64,000 bases of DNA from Zygnema cylindricum (lineage: Eukaryota; Streptophyta; Zygnematophyceae; Zygnematales; Zygnemataceae), in the NCBI GenBank assembly GCA_037447655.1, contig JBBHKE010003204.1:24600-88599 (forward strand), written 5' to 3'. Both the position numbers and the translations under genes were made by a program. This document shows, in pieces, positions 11,355 through 21,587 of the stretch; the stretch's first letter is position 1, and each line of letters begins with the position of its first letter. Below the pieces are notes generated by a model that ran no database searches, was not told the DNA's origin, and saw only the letters and a program-made list of their open reading frames with translations.

Positions 11355-13600
11355 TGATGAAGTTTTTTGACGGGCTAGAATCTCTTGCCCGAGGGTCAAA
11401 AAAAAAGAAAACACCAAAATTTGTTAAGATGACGACAAATATGAAGTACATTCAAAGTATAGACTTGACGTTTGCTGTACTTTTAAAGAATTTATTTTTT
11501 TGTACGTCTAAAGTTTTTCTCGTACGAACCTGCGTTTTGTGCGAAAACGACAGATTAAAGTCTATACCTTAACATATGGGGACGTACCCTAAGTCGTGAA
11601 CCATTTGGAGGTTCACGCATTCACATGTAGATAGGAAGGGTTTTAATCCGTATGTTATAGATTCTGTAACGTAGGGCATGGGATTCCGGCCGCCTATTGG
11701 CTGAATCCGAACTAGACGCAATATTTACATTGCACGCTGCAATCCTATTGGTTCGTTTCGCTAGGCGTAGACGTTGGTACTTAGTTGATTTTAGATCATT
11801 TTCTGCACACAATTTTCAAGTCCAGGAATTATTATTTTCAGTATTGAAGACTTTCAGCAGCCATCTTTTCCTTTGTAAAATTGTCCGGACATCTTATAGG
11901 CGATTTTTTGCCTTAGCCTAAAGCGTCTAGTTTCTATTACATTATCAATCTCTTGTAAAGCCTTACATATTAATATATAAGGCTTCGGCCAAGACCTACA
12001 CGGTTTCCCTTCAACACTTTTCGTCCGTTTGAGTGGATTCCGATCGCGTCCTCATAACACAAACTTCTTTTCCCGGCTGTGTCTGAACTTTAATTAGTGT
12101 GGAAGTTGCATGTTAAAATATCATTTTGTTGTTTTTATTTCTTGTGATTGTGTATTTATTTCTATTTGGCTTATGCGCATCTTTTGAGTTTGTTTATCTC
12201 AAACCTCATAAGTGTTTTACATATTGTCATTTTCAGTTTTTGTTTTTCCTTTTTGGTTGTTTCTGTTTTGGTTTACTTTCCTTAAGTCTAAAATCAAATT
12301 GTCATCGATAGGATAACTCCTGCAAGGAATATAAATAGACCGTAAGGCCTAGTGGCCATCCATTGGCTTAGTATTGTTGCACTTGAAAATTGTCGTCTCA
12401 TTATCCATTGTTATTTTCAATTCATTTTGTTTTTTCAGTTTCGGCTATATAAAACGAAAAAAAAATATTCAAAAATCAAAAAAATATATAATTTCTTGAC
12501 ATTGGTCAGTATTGTGTCACTTTGATCATACATTAAAGGACATTGGGTCACATTGGTGGACATTGATGTACATCCACCCTTAATTTCTCTAATTTCTTGT
12601 ACTTTTCAGACATTTTGTACAATTTTATGCAAAATTGCCACAATTTCCGCATATTTCCGGCATATTTATCCACATTGCTTGAATTTATGCACATATATTC
12701 GAAATCTCTCTACATTTCTCCATATTTCCGCACATCTCTCTCAATTTTAGCACATTCGTTTACCAATTTTGCACATTGCCTAAGCGTGTTGCAAATCTCT
12801 TGGATATTCTACTGTGCTAGTGCGTCTATTTACCACTCTAACTGTTTTTGCCTGTGGGTGTGTTTTCTTTCTCACTTGTATCCTACCACATATCGACCGT
12901 TGGACTATCACATTTGGAGAGGATTGGAATTAGAGCAGATTTGATTTGGGAGTTTGGCAAAACCCCGGTTGTAGCGATCAACCGCGGTTCTCGGTTGACA
13001 ATCACCAGATTGTTAACGGTGCTCTGTAAGTATCACAATGCCTTGCGGGTGTAGGAGCGTGTTTGGATAGTTGGTTGATCGTTAGAGGGAACGTGATTGG
13101 AGTGGATTTGCTCGAATCCGCTCATACTGAGCATTGCATTTTTCCAGCTTTCTATGCTTGCTAACTAGCCGTGAGTGGCCTTGGCTGAGTTTGCTTTGCT
13201 TGGTGTTGGATTTTTTCCTTAGATCTTGCCGTTGGTGGCATTAGTTAATTCCTTTGTGGAATTTGCCGCTTTAGATCTGCACTTGTAAGTGCTTTGATAG
13301 TAAGTTATTTGCCTTTATAGATCTGGCCCTTCGGCCTTGCCCCCTTGTTTGCAGGGTAAAAGTTTTGGTAATATGGCTTCTTGATAGATCAGGCCATCGA
13401 GGTCGTGCTAGAGATTGATTTGTTGATTGGGCAAGTGAGTGATGTGGCCTGGCATTTGAAGCATGTTGTATAGATCGATTATGCTATCTCGTCGTCATTT
13501 GGTTTTATCATTTTTATGCCCACGGATTAGAATAATCTTTATTATCCTTTCGGAACCACCCGACCATCGGCCTCGTTTAGGCCCACAGAATCAGGACCAT
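11355..13600. other. No gene recognised; may include the degraded 5' flank or LTR of the downstream gypsy element
   Basis: The sequence is A/T-rich without recognisable coding. Positions 12500-12790 contain many short CACATT/GACATTG units. Smooth, moderately GC-balanced sequence at about 12900-13600 (motifs such as GATCTGGCC and GATCTTGCC) could be LTR or leader of the element at 13618. However, no matching second LTR is present to prove it. Confidence 0.35.
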
Positions 13601-13754
13601 TAGACTTAGCTAGTCTTTTGGACCATCCTTCCCCGGATATCTTGGGTCAAATTTCCCCTTCAGTTCGATCATCTCTCACCTCAGTATCTTCCTTATCATC
13701 AGTCTCTCTTCCACACTTTTCGAGGAAGAATCTGACCACAATTCCCTTGATGGA

Positions 13755-15207
13755 TTGGATTCCAATTCATTATATTTTTGGTTCCCACAAATTACAAATT
13801 CATTATTAGCCCTAATCATTCCATTATTGGAAATAACTTCCACATCCGAAAGGGGGGGTCGTCTTCATTTCTGTTTTTCAGGAATGAAATACATAATGAC
13901 CCTATCTCATTTCCGTATGTTATTCGATACCGAAATGCGTGATCTTTTATTTCGGTACCAAGATCGGTTTGACCTACGGGTTGCTTTCTCTCTTTTAGGC
14001 CGTTACCTTCGTGGTTCGGCCCTTACTCTTTATTCCCACAAGTATGATTCCGTACTTGCGATGACAGAGTTTTCTCCAGCTTTTGCTGGGAGTCCTGCTA
14101 TTATAGAACAGCCAAAAATTCCTTATCAACAGGCTATCTCGGAAGTCCTTGATCTCAACGGCGATGTTATTACAGCAGCAGTTGCGGAAATACCGCAACA
14201 GTTTGCTATAGCCGCACGTGCTGGAATCCCGGCACGACTAGTGATGACGATCCCTATAATGGATCCGCTCTCAGTCATGTTTGAAATGTTGCAAGCAGAA
14301 TACCATATGCAAAACCTTGACCAAGTTTGAGAGTTGATGAACTTTGAACGGAAATCAGGAGAAACCGCCCCTGCCATGCGTGCTCGTATGGAAGCTCTTT
14401 CGAAGCATTGCCAGACTTAATGTCGGATGCTAAAGCTGTCCAGAAATTCGTAGGATAGTTTCCGATTCAGTCTAAGAAATTTATCTAGAGTTACTTGACT
14501 CAAACCTACGGCTTGAAGTTCACTTTCGAACAAGCCGCCCAGCATGCCGTGGAATACGAAATGCAAAATTGTTGGTGGGAAACCCATGACCGCCCTAAAG
14601 CCCAAAATTTTCTTATCAAAACCAAATTAAGAGTGGTGGCATTCGTGCTCGATTCGCAAGGCCAGTTCAACCGGTTAAAGAACCCGAAAAAGACACCACT
14701 CCACCTAAGGTATCTCAAAGAGAGAGAGAATGTTACGAAATGTAAGAGCAAATGGTGGTCATGATGAAGGATCAGTTCGCAACCTTCATGACTCAAATAA
14801 AGCCACAATTTACAGGCATGGCTCGCACCGTTGTACACATGCCCACGTTCGCAGGTCAAATCTTACGAGATTCCACCGTCCAACAACGAGAAGCTATGTT
14901 CGATAAAGGTTCGACCGATCACAGCCGTGATGGTAAAACTCCTAACACACGTATTCCGTTGTCATTTATGAAAGAACCTTCTTCTCCCTTGCCCGAAACC
15001 GCTCTTGCCATTGCGGCTGATGCTCTAAACATAGTGGATCGAACCATACATGAAGCACATTGCGTGAAAGAACGCTTGTGCATTCTATCCACTATGATTT
15101 CTGACACTCCAATCTCTCTTCTCCCTCCGATAGCTCAGCTGCAGCTGCCGCTTTACAAGCACTGCAGCTGCACAAAAATCTTGCTGCTATTCATCCTATT
15201 TTCGTAG
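13755..15207 (+). pseudogene. Gag-like region of the gypsy element
   Basis: Three blocks (13755-14330, 14495-14764, 14752-15207) are open in different frames. They together resemble a retrotransposon capsid region in composition and position just before a protease. The first block includes a FRYQDRFDLRVAFSLLGRYL-like helix-rich stretch, typical of gag capsid regions. No CCHC zinc knuckle is visible. Stops at 14328 and frame changes show that it is not functional. The assignment rests mainly on position. Confidence 0.55.
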
Positions 15208-15242
15208 AGGAGCGAAATTCTCTGGACCCTCACATCATTTTT

Positions 15243-15518
15243 TTGGAAAACGGGAAGGGATCATTGTTGATCAATGGTATTGCTCCAACCCTGCCCCTCA
15301 TGGATACGGGTGCAAAGCTAGTGATATTGGGCTCTAGCTTTGCACTCAAGCTTGGTCTGTTTTTGGACAAGCTTCAGTCTACTTCTACTCACTTGTTAAC
15401 ATCAGCGGGTAAAACCGAGCCAGTCATAGGAATCACTAAGGAAATGCTCGTTTTCGAGTTCTTGAACGGAACGACCACAAACTTTGTTGAGATCTCGGTT
15501 CACGCTCTTGTCATTTAA
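15243..15518 (+). pseudogene. Retroviral-type aspartic protease (retropepsin) and start of pol
   Basis: The frame contains LMDTGAKLVILGSSFALKLG, a retropepsin active-site motif (hydrophobic-hydrophobic-D-T/S-G-A). It is followed by the usual beta-strand pattern ending IS.HALVI. The enzyme would cut the Gag-Pol polyprotein. After a TAA at 15516 and a TAG at 15546 the same frame continues with DVIFRVGGGVD and a YRP motif. These match the conserved segment after the protease in this gypsy type (LLG...L...G..VDF...YRP), so the stops are recent point changes in a longer polyprotein. Confidence 0.75.
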
Positions 15519-15894
15519 TGTAGTGAATATGAATGCCTAGAAGGATAGGATGTTATATTTCGTGTAGGGGGTGGAGTTGACATGCATCATCGGACATTTT
15601 CTTATAGGCCCACTAACTTACTAGAACGCAAAATCTGCATTCCTCTAATTTCCGCTAGGAAACCCATGCATGTTATGGCGCATTCGGCCACCTTCATCCT
15701 TGCATTTTTAAGCAATTATATGGCGGCCGAAATATTTCATTCATTGTCAACAGAAGAAATTCTGCCCGATACTTCTTACTTGCCTGAAATTTTTAGTGAC
15801 CCCAGATTTCTTATAGATATGAGAGAATTTGACCGCATCTATAACTTAACCTTGTCAACTCCACTTTCTCCAGTCTCGCCTTCAATCCCAACAC

Positions 15895-16930
15895 CTACAG
15901 ACTCTTCTGGGTTTCTTCCCATTAATTGGATTCCGGTCCAATTGAGACCTCATCCATATGGATTGGTGATTTTCGACCTCTTCGCTAGAATTGGCATTTC
16001 CCTCCTTTCTTTTTTGCGTAATGGATTATTAATCCGATTTTATTATTGTGTCGAGATTTATCCTTTAGCACACAAAAAACAAGTACATCATTGTAATCTT
16101 TTGCATTCCCAATACCCGCATTTGTTACCAAAATCTGCAAAGAAGCATATGCATACTGCCCTCCCACAAGACATCTAGATCGTGGGCAACCATCACTTAT
16201 TGGAGATTGTTTCGATCGATCTAGTTTTCGGCGGTTGGGAGTGCCAAGGACTCTCTCGGGCCGGAAAAGGTCTCGGTTTGGCCGATCCTCGCACCAAATT
16301 ATTTTTTGAAATGGTTCTCATCATGCATTTTTTACAAACTTCAGAACATCCTATAGGATACATCTTGGAAAATGTTGCCGCCTATTATAATCCAAGACCT
16401 ACAGTCTTGGCTGATTATCAACGGATCGAACAATTAATTGGTCCGCCCCTTATTATTGACGCCGCTCGCCATGGTTCACTAGCACACCGGGTTCGCTCCA
16501 AATGGAGGAACCTAATTGATATTGGTCCACTTCGTGAGGCTAACGTGTCAGTTGGTCCTCCTCCTACAGATATTCAGGTTGACCTTCTTCCTTTCCATAA
16601 GGTGCAACCTTGGATACAAAAGGACTGTCCCCCTAATTTCAATATCAATGTCTTGGGTCAACCTCTCAAGGTTCTTCCTATCTTAGTTTCTTACCCACAT
16701 TCGCATGCATTCTCTAATGACGGTCCTGGCATGCTCTGAAACATTCATACCGGTGAGCTCAAAGAGCCTACCTCTACGGAACAACAACACCTCCTACATT
16801 TCATCGTTGGCACTACAGCCGCTTCTGGTTTTACAGAATGTCAAAGATGCACTTTATTAGGTCGTGTCATGGACCCGCAGTCTTTGGCTTTTGTTTTAGG
16901 CCTTGGGTTTGCTGCTGGTCGCCACTCTCA
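15895..16930 (+). pseudogene. Cytosine-5 DNA methyltransferase domain inside the retrotransposon polyprotein
   Basis: The motifs of C5 methyltransferases appear in canonical order. Motif I/II is LVIFDLFARIGISL...LLIRFYYCVEIYPLA (about 15963-16070; SAM binding). Motif IV is FGGWECQGLSRAG with the catalytic Cys (about 16210-16250). The DPRTKLFFEMV helix follows, then motif VI ILENV (about 16365), and motif VIII DAARHGSLAHRVRSKWRNL (about 16458-16515, RxR). A target-recognition stretch runs to about 16735, then TECQRCTLLGRVMD (about 16836-16877) in the place of motif X. Motif IV has Glu where the family's Pro-Cys-Gln usually has Pro. Two in-frame stops, TAG at 16176 between motifs II and IV and TGA at 16737, interrupt this copy. 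The frame is otherwise intact and runs on into reverse transcriptase. DNMT-bearing gypsy elements are reported from charophyte algae; their enzymes can methylate CG sites de novo, possibly marking the element's own cDNA. Confidence 0.85.
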
Positions 16931-17948
16931 GGCACATCCGTCTCAACCAGCTGGGGGGGGGAATGCATCACTAAGTAAACCATCTTTGCGTCACACTCTC
17001 AAAGGGACCACAATTCAAATTTTCCTCTTTCCTTCTCCAATTCCACTAGTTTTAGAAATCTCTATCTACGATTTCCTCAATCTTAACCATATGTCATGGT
17101 CTATTCCCGCATACATGGCTGTCCTGTCCACAAGTTCCATGCATTATCCACCCAATCCTCATTGGACTACTGCTTTTCCAACGCGCAGGTGGAATCATTC
17201 TATTAATTGCCTTAAACAGACACCAGTGGCTTACGAGTTAGGACAAACGCTTATCGCAGATGAGCAGTTAGCGTTTGCACAAGCCATGGAGGCCATGACA
17301 ACGAAGAATCTCGATGCTCTTAAATGGAAATTCGGCATCAATCTAACAAAGGCTGAACAAGAATTACTGAATGACGTAGTTTTACGGAATGTTGATGCCT
17401 TTGCTTTTTCAATGAACGATTTGGGTTGTCACACCGCTTATAAGATGTTGATAGGTCTCGAAAATGACCGCCTGATATTTAAATCGAAACATCGCTTCTC
17501 AGAAACCAAATGGGAAATGGTAGACAAACGATGTGCTGAACTAGAGGAAGCTGGCCTAATCTATCGGTCAGACTCCATATTTGCAGCTCCCACCGTCATG
17601 CCTCGGAAAAAGGATTATGAGGGTAATTTTACTGAACGTCGAATGTGCGGTGTTTATCGTGAACTAAATGCTAAGACCGTTCAAGATCTTCATCCCATGC
17701 CCCTCGCCGAGGAAATATTTGACCACGTAGGCGGGGCGAAGTATTTTAGTATCCTTGACCTCCGTGAAGGATTCAATCAAATTGAGATAGAGGAAAAAGA
17801 CTGGCAGAAAACTTCCTTTTGGGGTAGTGACAGCCAATGGGAATGGGCCGTAATGCCATTCGGAGTGAAAAACGCTCCAGCGGTATTTCAAAAAGTCATG
17901 GACTCAGTTCTCGGAGGTTGTAAGTTTGCTAGATGTTATATCGATGAC
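16869..17948 (+). pseudogene. Ty3/gypsy reverse transcriptase, cut at YIDD
   Basis: The frame is continuous with the methyltransferase. RT motifs in order are FAAPTVMPRKKD (about 17581), CGVYRELNAKTVQDLHPMPL (17647-17706), YFSILDLREGFNQIEI (17743-17790), SFWGSDSQWEWAVMPFGVKN (17815-17874) and CYIDD (about 17934-17948). The usual hydrophobic continuation after YIDD is replaced by the unrelated sequence that starts TGTCGAGCG at 17949, so thumb, RNase H and integrase are lost. The domain is gypsy-type (YRxLN, FxxLDLxxGFxQI, PFGxxNAPAxFQ). It cannot be active as it stands. Confidence 0.88.
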
Positions 17949-18238
17949 TGTCGAGCGTGCCTAATGAACGTGAGGGAAGGGCCCAAAGCACGGCGTCGTC
18001 GGCATCGGAGTCTTGCTAATAAACCCTGAATGCGAATGCTTCCCATAATAACGATCATGCCCACTGCTGCCCCCATCCCTCCTATAGACATTCATGCACA
18101 AATAGGAGGGGAAGAAGGACCAGGACTAGGAATGAAGGCATGGGAAGGCGAAAAGATCTCCCCTCCCCCTTCCTTTCCCCATCGAACCGGGGAAAGGGGG
18201 TTGGGTTTTTGGTTTGTCGGGTTGGTGCCCGGATTTCA
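17949..18238 (-). repeat. LTR-like repeat, copy 1 (290 bp, TG...CA)
   Basis: It is a 290-bp repeat almost identical to 19228-19517. On the minus strand it begins TGAAATCC and ends GCTCGACA, so it has LTR-type TG/CA ends. It interrupts the gypsy RT directly after YIDD. No target duplication is seen on its two sides, so this is not a clean solo-LTR insertion. Confidence 0.65.
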
Positions 18239-19227
18239 CCTTGACCACAGAAATAAAATATAAGATGGAAGATATAAAGATGGCGGAGCAAGCTTAACAT
18301 ACCCCGGCAATTTACGATGAAAATGAGAAAAGGCGATCTCTCTCCCAATGGCTGTGTAAATAGGTATGATACTCCTTCAACCCTCGGTGTCCGCAGCTCG
18401 GAACCGACTAGACTCTTCTCAGTTTCAAGCAACGATAAATCCAAAAATCACCCAAAAGGGAAGATAATGCCAATTACCAGCCCGAACTATGATTCCCACA
18501 ATGGACAGATCCAAAACAAAGATGGCAATAGAGTCAAAACAAAACAAAGATTCTTCCAAAAGAAGGTTTGTTGGATTTTCTGAGGGTTTTCACAGGAGTA
18601 CTGAAAAGCAACCTGTCTCCTTCGACCCCAAGTGCATTATACATCAAAGTTTGTCATATTGCAAGTCCGAAAGTCAAAGCTACGCTATTAACCAATGAGC
18701 GGCAAGCAACTGTAATTGAACTGACACAAGACAAATTAATCCGTACTACACTCGGGGCAAACAGTTGTGCTCAAGACTGCGGCTAGATCCGCGGCCGGAA
18801 GTATTTATTCGGTCCACAATTATAAGACAAAATCCTCAAAATGACACTAATTTGCCAGACTTTGACCTAACATAATAAATGGACGAAAATTCAGCTGAGA
18901 CTCAACTCAATTTCTACTGACGGCTACCAGCATAATATAAATGCAAATCCGAAAAGTTACGTGGCAATCCACAATGTACCCCCCAAAGGGGCTGGTGGCA
19001 AATGGTTCCCTGTAACGGAATCGCAATCTTTGAGACGGTAGAACTTTGTCATCCGGCCTCCGTTTGGCGCCAAATAAAGTGTGTTCCGCTCAGTTTAGGA
19101 AATACAAGGATCTCGTCCGGCTTGGTGCACTCACTCCTCCGTACTCTGAAGACCGTACAGAGTAAAAAGGGCCCGGAAATCCTTGGTGATATAAAGGTAT
19201 GCCTGAAAAGCACTTGAGTTTCACAGC
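18239..19227. other. Unassigned sequence between two LTR-like copies
   Basis: This is 989 bp lying between the two 290-bp repeats. No domain, primer-binding site or polypurine tract was recognised. Possible readings are the inside of a small non-autonomous element, or a leader or 3' region of the flanking gypsy family. Confidence 0.35.
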
Positions 19228-19517
19228 TGTCGAGCGTGCCTGATGAACGTGAGGGAAAGGCCCAAAGCACGGCGTCGTCGGCATTGGAGTCCTGCAAATA
19301 AACCCTGAATGCGAATGCTTCCCATAATAACGATCATGCCCACTGTTGCCCCCATCCCTCCCATAGACATTCATGCACAAATAGGAGGGGAACAAGGACC
19401 GAGACTAGGAATGAAGGCATGGGAAGGCGAAAAGATCTCCCCTCCCCCTTCCTTTCCCCATCGAACCGGGGAAAGGGGGTTGGGTTTTTGGTTTATCGGG
19501 TCGGTGCCCCGATTTCC
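19228..19517 (-). repeat. LTR-like repeat, copy 2; 3' LTR of the adjoining gypsy pol copy
   Basis: This is the second copy of the 290-bp repeat. On the minus strand it follows the pol region ending near 19570 and a purine run GACTAAGAGGGGGGG (complement of 19517-19531), which would be the polypurine tract. The terminal A of copy 1 is C here. A third, 5'-shortened copy lies at 21403-21549 in the same arrangement. Confidence 0.65.
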
Positions 19518-19559
19518 CCCCCTCTTAGTCAATCGTGACTGAGAAAAGGAAATAATTAT

Positions 19560-21390
19560 TCGCCCAATTCACAGTTCCCGCAGAACCATGGACGCGGGGA
19601 TGGAGAACGTGGTTCCCACGAGGAGGGGAGACAAGCTGGGTGCTAACACTGACCGCACTGATTGCAGACCAAGATGTCGTGCTGCGGGGAGGGAGGGTTG
19701 CACGATGATAAACAGGAAAGAGGATCGGTAAACTAAGTCAAGTTGAAAGTGGGCTCGTCTTCCAATCCTCGAAGGTGGCAAGGAGCCACATTAATGTGAT
19801 TCTCTTTAATTTTTGACCATCTTTCCCTTCCAAAGTCACAACCCCCTTGTTTGAAACTTCCACCACTTTCAAAATCACCCGCCCGACATAAATGTCAAGC
19901 GTATCCTTTTTCTGTTGTATTCGATACACAAAGTCTCCCGGCATAAATCATCGCAGTCGGGGCACGTAATCTTCGCTCCGGCGTTGAGAATACCACAATT
20001 GATCCCGGTGTTGTGCCGCCTGTAAATTCCCCATGGCGAGAGGTATCTCTCGGTAGAAAATTTTGGCACGGTCAGCGATCACTTTTTCGATGATTCCCTT
20101 GTCATCCATTTCCGGGAGGACCACCGATTGGGCCGAGGCAGCCGCGGGCAGAATAGGATGTCGTCCGAATAAAATGAAGTAAGGACTATAGTAGTGGAGA
20201 GAAGCGTGTCTGTTGAATCTGTATCCCATAGCAATCGAAGGCACTTTTTTGTCCCATTCCCCCAAATCCTCTTCAACTGCATATTTTCGTAGTGACCGCT
20301 TCACTGTCTGTACGCACCTTTCGGCCAAACCGTCGGCTTGAGGGTGGTCGCGGCTGGTAGGTCGATGGTCGATGAGGCATTTTTCCAAAAGGTTGGTAAA
20401 TTCTCCGGCGAATTCCGATCCTTCGTCTGTCAGAACCTCTGCTGGCGCTCCAAATTGTGACAGAACTCTTTGCAAGAAGGCGTCGGCAATGGACTTGGAC
20501 TCCTTTTGGGGCAGAACCACAAGCTCTATCCATTTTGAGAAATGTTCAATCATGACCAGATTGAAACGATTTCCACGTCGGCTGGTCGGGAGAGGTCTCA
20601 AAATATCCAAAGACCATCGGTAAAACATTCCCCGGATAGGAAGAGAATGAAGCTCAGTCCCGCCCTTTTTGTCAAAAGATGCCTTAACTCGATCGCAGGA
20701 AGAACAAGTCTGTAAAATTCGGTTGACTTGGGCCCGCAACCCGTGCCACCAATAAGAACCTGTAACTAGGGAAGAAGTCCGCTTCTGTCCGAAGTGTCGA
20801 CATTGCTTATGGAGATTGGTAATCAGAGTTTCTCGATCGGATTGAGGAGGAACCACTTTCCTTCTAGCGTCTGACCATTTCGGAAGGAGAACGCCTCGGT
20901 CCCATTCATACGCAGCCATCCGGGTCAGAACTCGGGACAATTGAACTCCACCCAAATGGGGAAGAGGGGATCCTTGTTGGATAGATTGGAGAGCTTTGGA
21001 GTCATTCCAGATGTCTTTTCGTCCAGCTCCTATGGGTGCCTGCCCCTCAACATCGGCTGCAAAGGCTGACCATGCCCCCCCAAATAGAGGAAGCCAAATT
21101 AAGGCGAAGGATGCTCAAATTAATCCAAAACTGAGTTTCGGGTCCTCGTCATGCCGAGCTCCGGTAGAATCCAGTGTAGAAGGATCAGGGTTTCGGCTAA
21201 GTCCGTCGGCATTCCCATGGATTTTCCCTGCCCGGTGGACAATGCTGAAATCATAAGGCAAAAACAGGCAGGAAAACTGATACTTTTGTGCCTGGGCGGC
21301 GCTTATTCAGTGGGGAAGTGGAAGGGGCAAATATTATCCTAGAGGCTTTGCATAGGTTGCTCATTCTGTGAGTCAATAGAGACCACATAA
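19560..21390 (-). pseudogene. Gypsy pol fragment 1: RNase H end, integrase and broken PHD finger
   Basis: On the minus strand, IVHRAGKIHGNADGLSR (about 21245-21195) is the RNase H/integrase junction typical of gypsy pol. 20955-19948 encodes an integrase. It has a zinc-binding HHCC region (NLHKQCRHFGQKR...CSSCDRVKA) and a core with MFYRWSLDILRPLP, VLTDEGSEFAGEF and RDHPQADGLAERCVQTVKRS, including the D-D-E residues. A GYRFNRHASLHYYSPYFILF segment and a GPY-like tail follow. A frameshift near 19945 separates the tail (19944-19738). The last 150 bases correspond to the PHD-finger region of copy 2 but are frame-shifted. Reverse transcriptase is absent: sequence upstream of 21390 abuts the LTR piece of copy 2. 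Confidence 0.8.
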
Positions 21391-21402
21391 TTTCAGGTTA
21401 TG

Positions 21403-21549
21403 CATGCACAAATAGGAGGGGAAGAAGGATCGGGACTAGGAATAAAAGCATGGGAAGGCGAAAAGATCTCCCCTCCCCCTTCCTTTCCCCATCGAACCGG
21501 GGAAAGGGTGTTGGGTTTTTTGGTTTATCGGGTCGGTGCCTTGATTTCC
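21403..21549 (-). repeat. Truncated LTR-like repeat, copy 3
   Basis: 147 bp match the part of the 290-bp repeat starting CATGCACAAATAGGAGGGG and ending GATTTCC. It is followed on + by CCCCCTCTTAGTCAACCGTG, the polypurine tract on the minus strand, exactly as at 19517. It is preceded by RNase H-region sequence of pol copy 1, giving a head-to-tail arrangement. Confidence 0.65.
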
Positions 21550-21587
21550 CCCCCTCTTAGTCAACCGTGACTAAGAAAAAGAAATAA

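Larger units (their letters stand above)
13618..17948 (+). mobile_element. Ty3/gypsy retrotransposon with C5 DNA methyltransferase, decayed and 3'-truncated
   Basis: The order on + is gag-like (13755-15200), aspartic protease (15243-15518), a post-protease linker, a cytosine-5 methyltransferase domain (about 15900-16900) and reverse transcriptase (about 17215-17948). From 15243 to 17948 the pol-type region stays in one reading frame; it is interrupted only by in-frame stops at 15516 (TAA), 15546 (TAG), 16176 (TAG) and 16737 (TGA). The gag half additionally has frame changes. The element stops abruptly after the YIDD motif, where an LTR-like sequence of a different family begins at 17949. No RNase H or integrase and no LTR pair of its own were found. 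Confidence 0.85.

Noticed and set aside
18030-18263. 77-residue frame repeated at 19309-19542
   Set aside because: Both lie in the 290-bp LTR-like repeats; the similarity is at DNA level.
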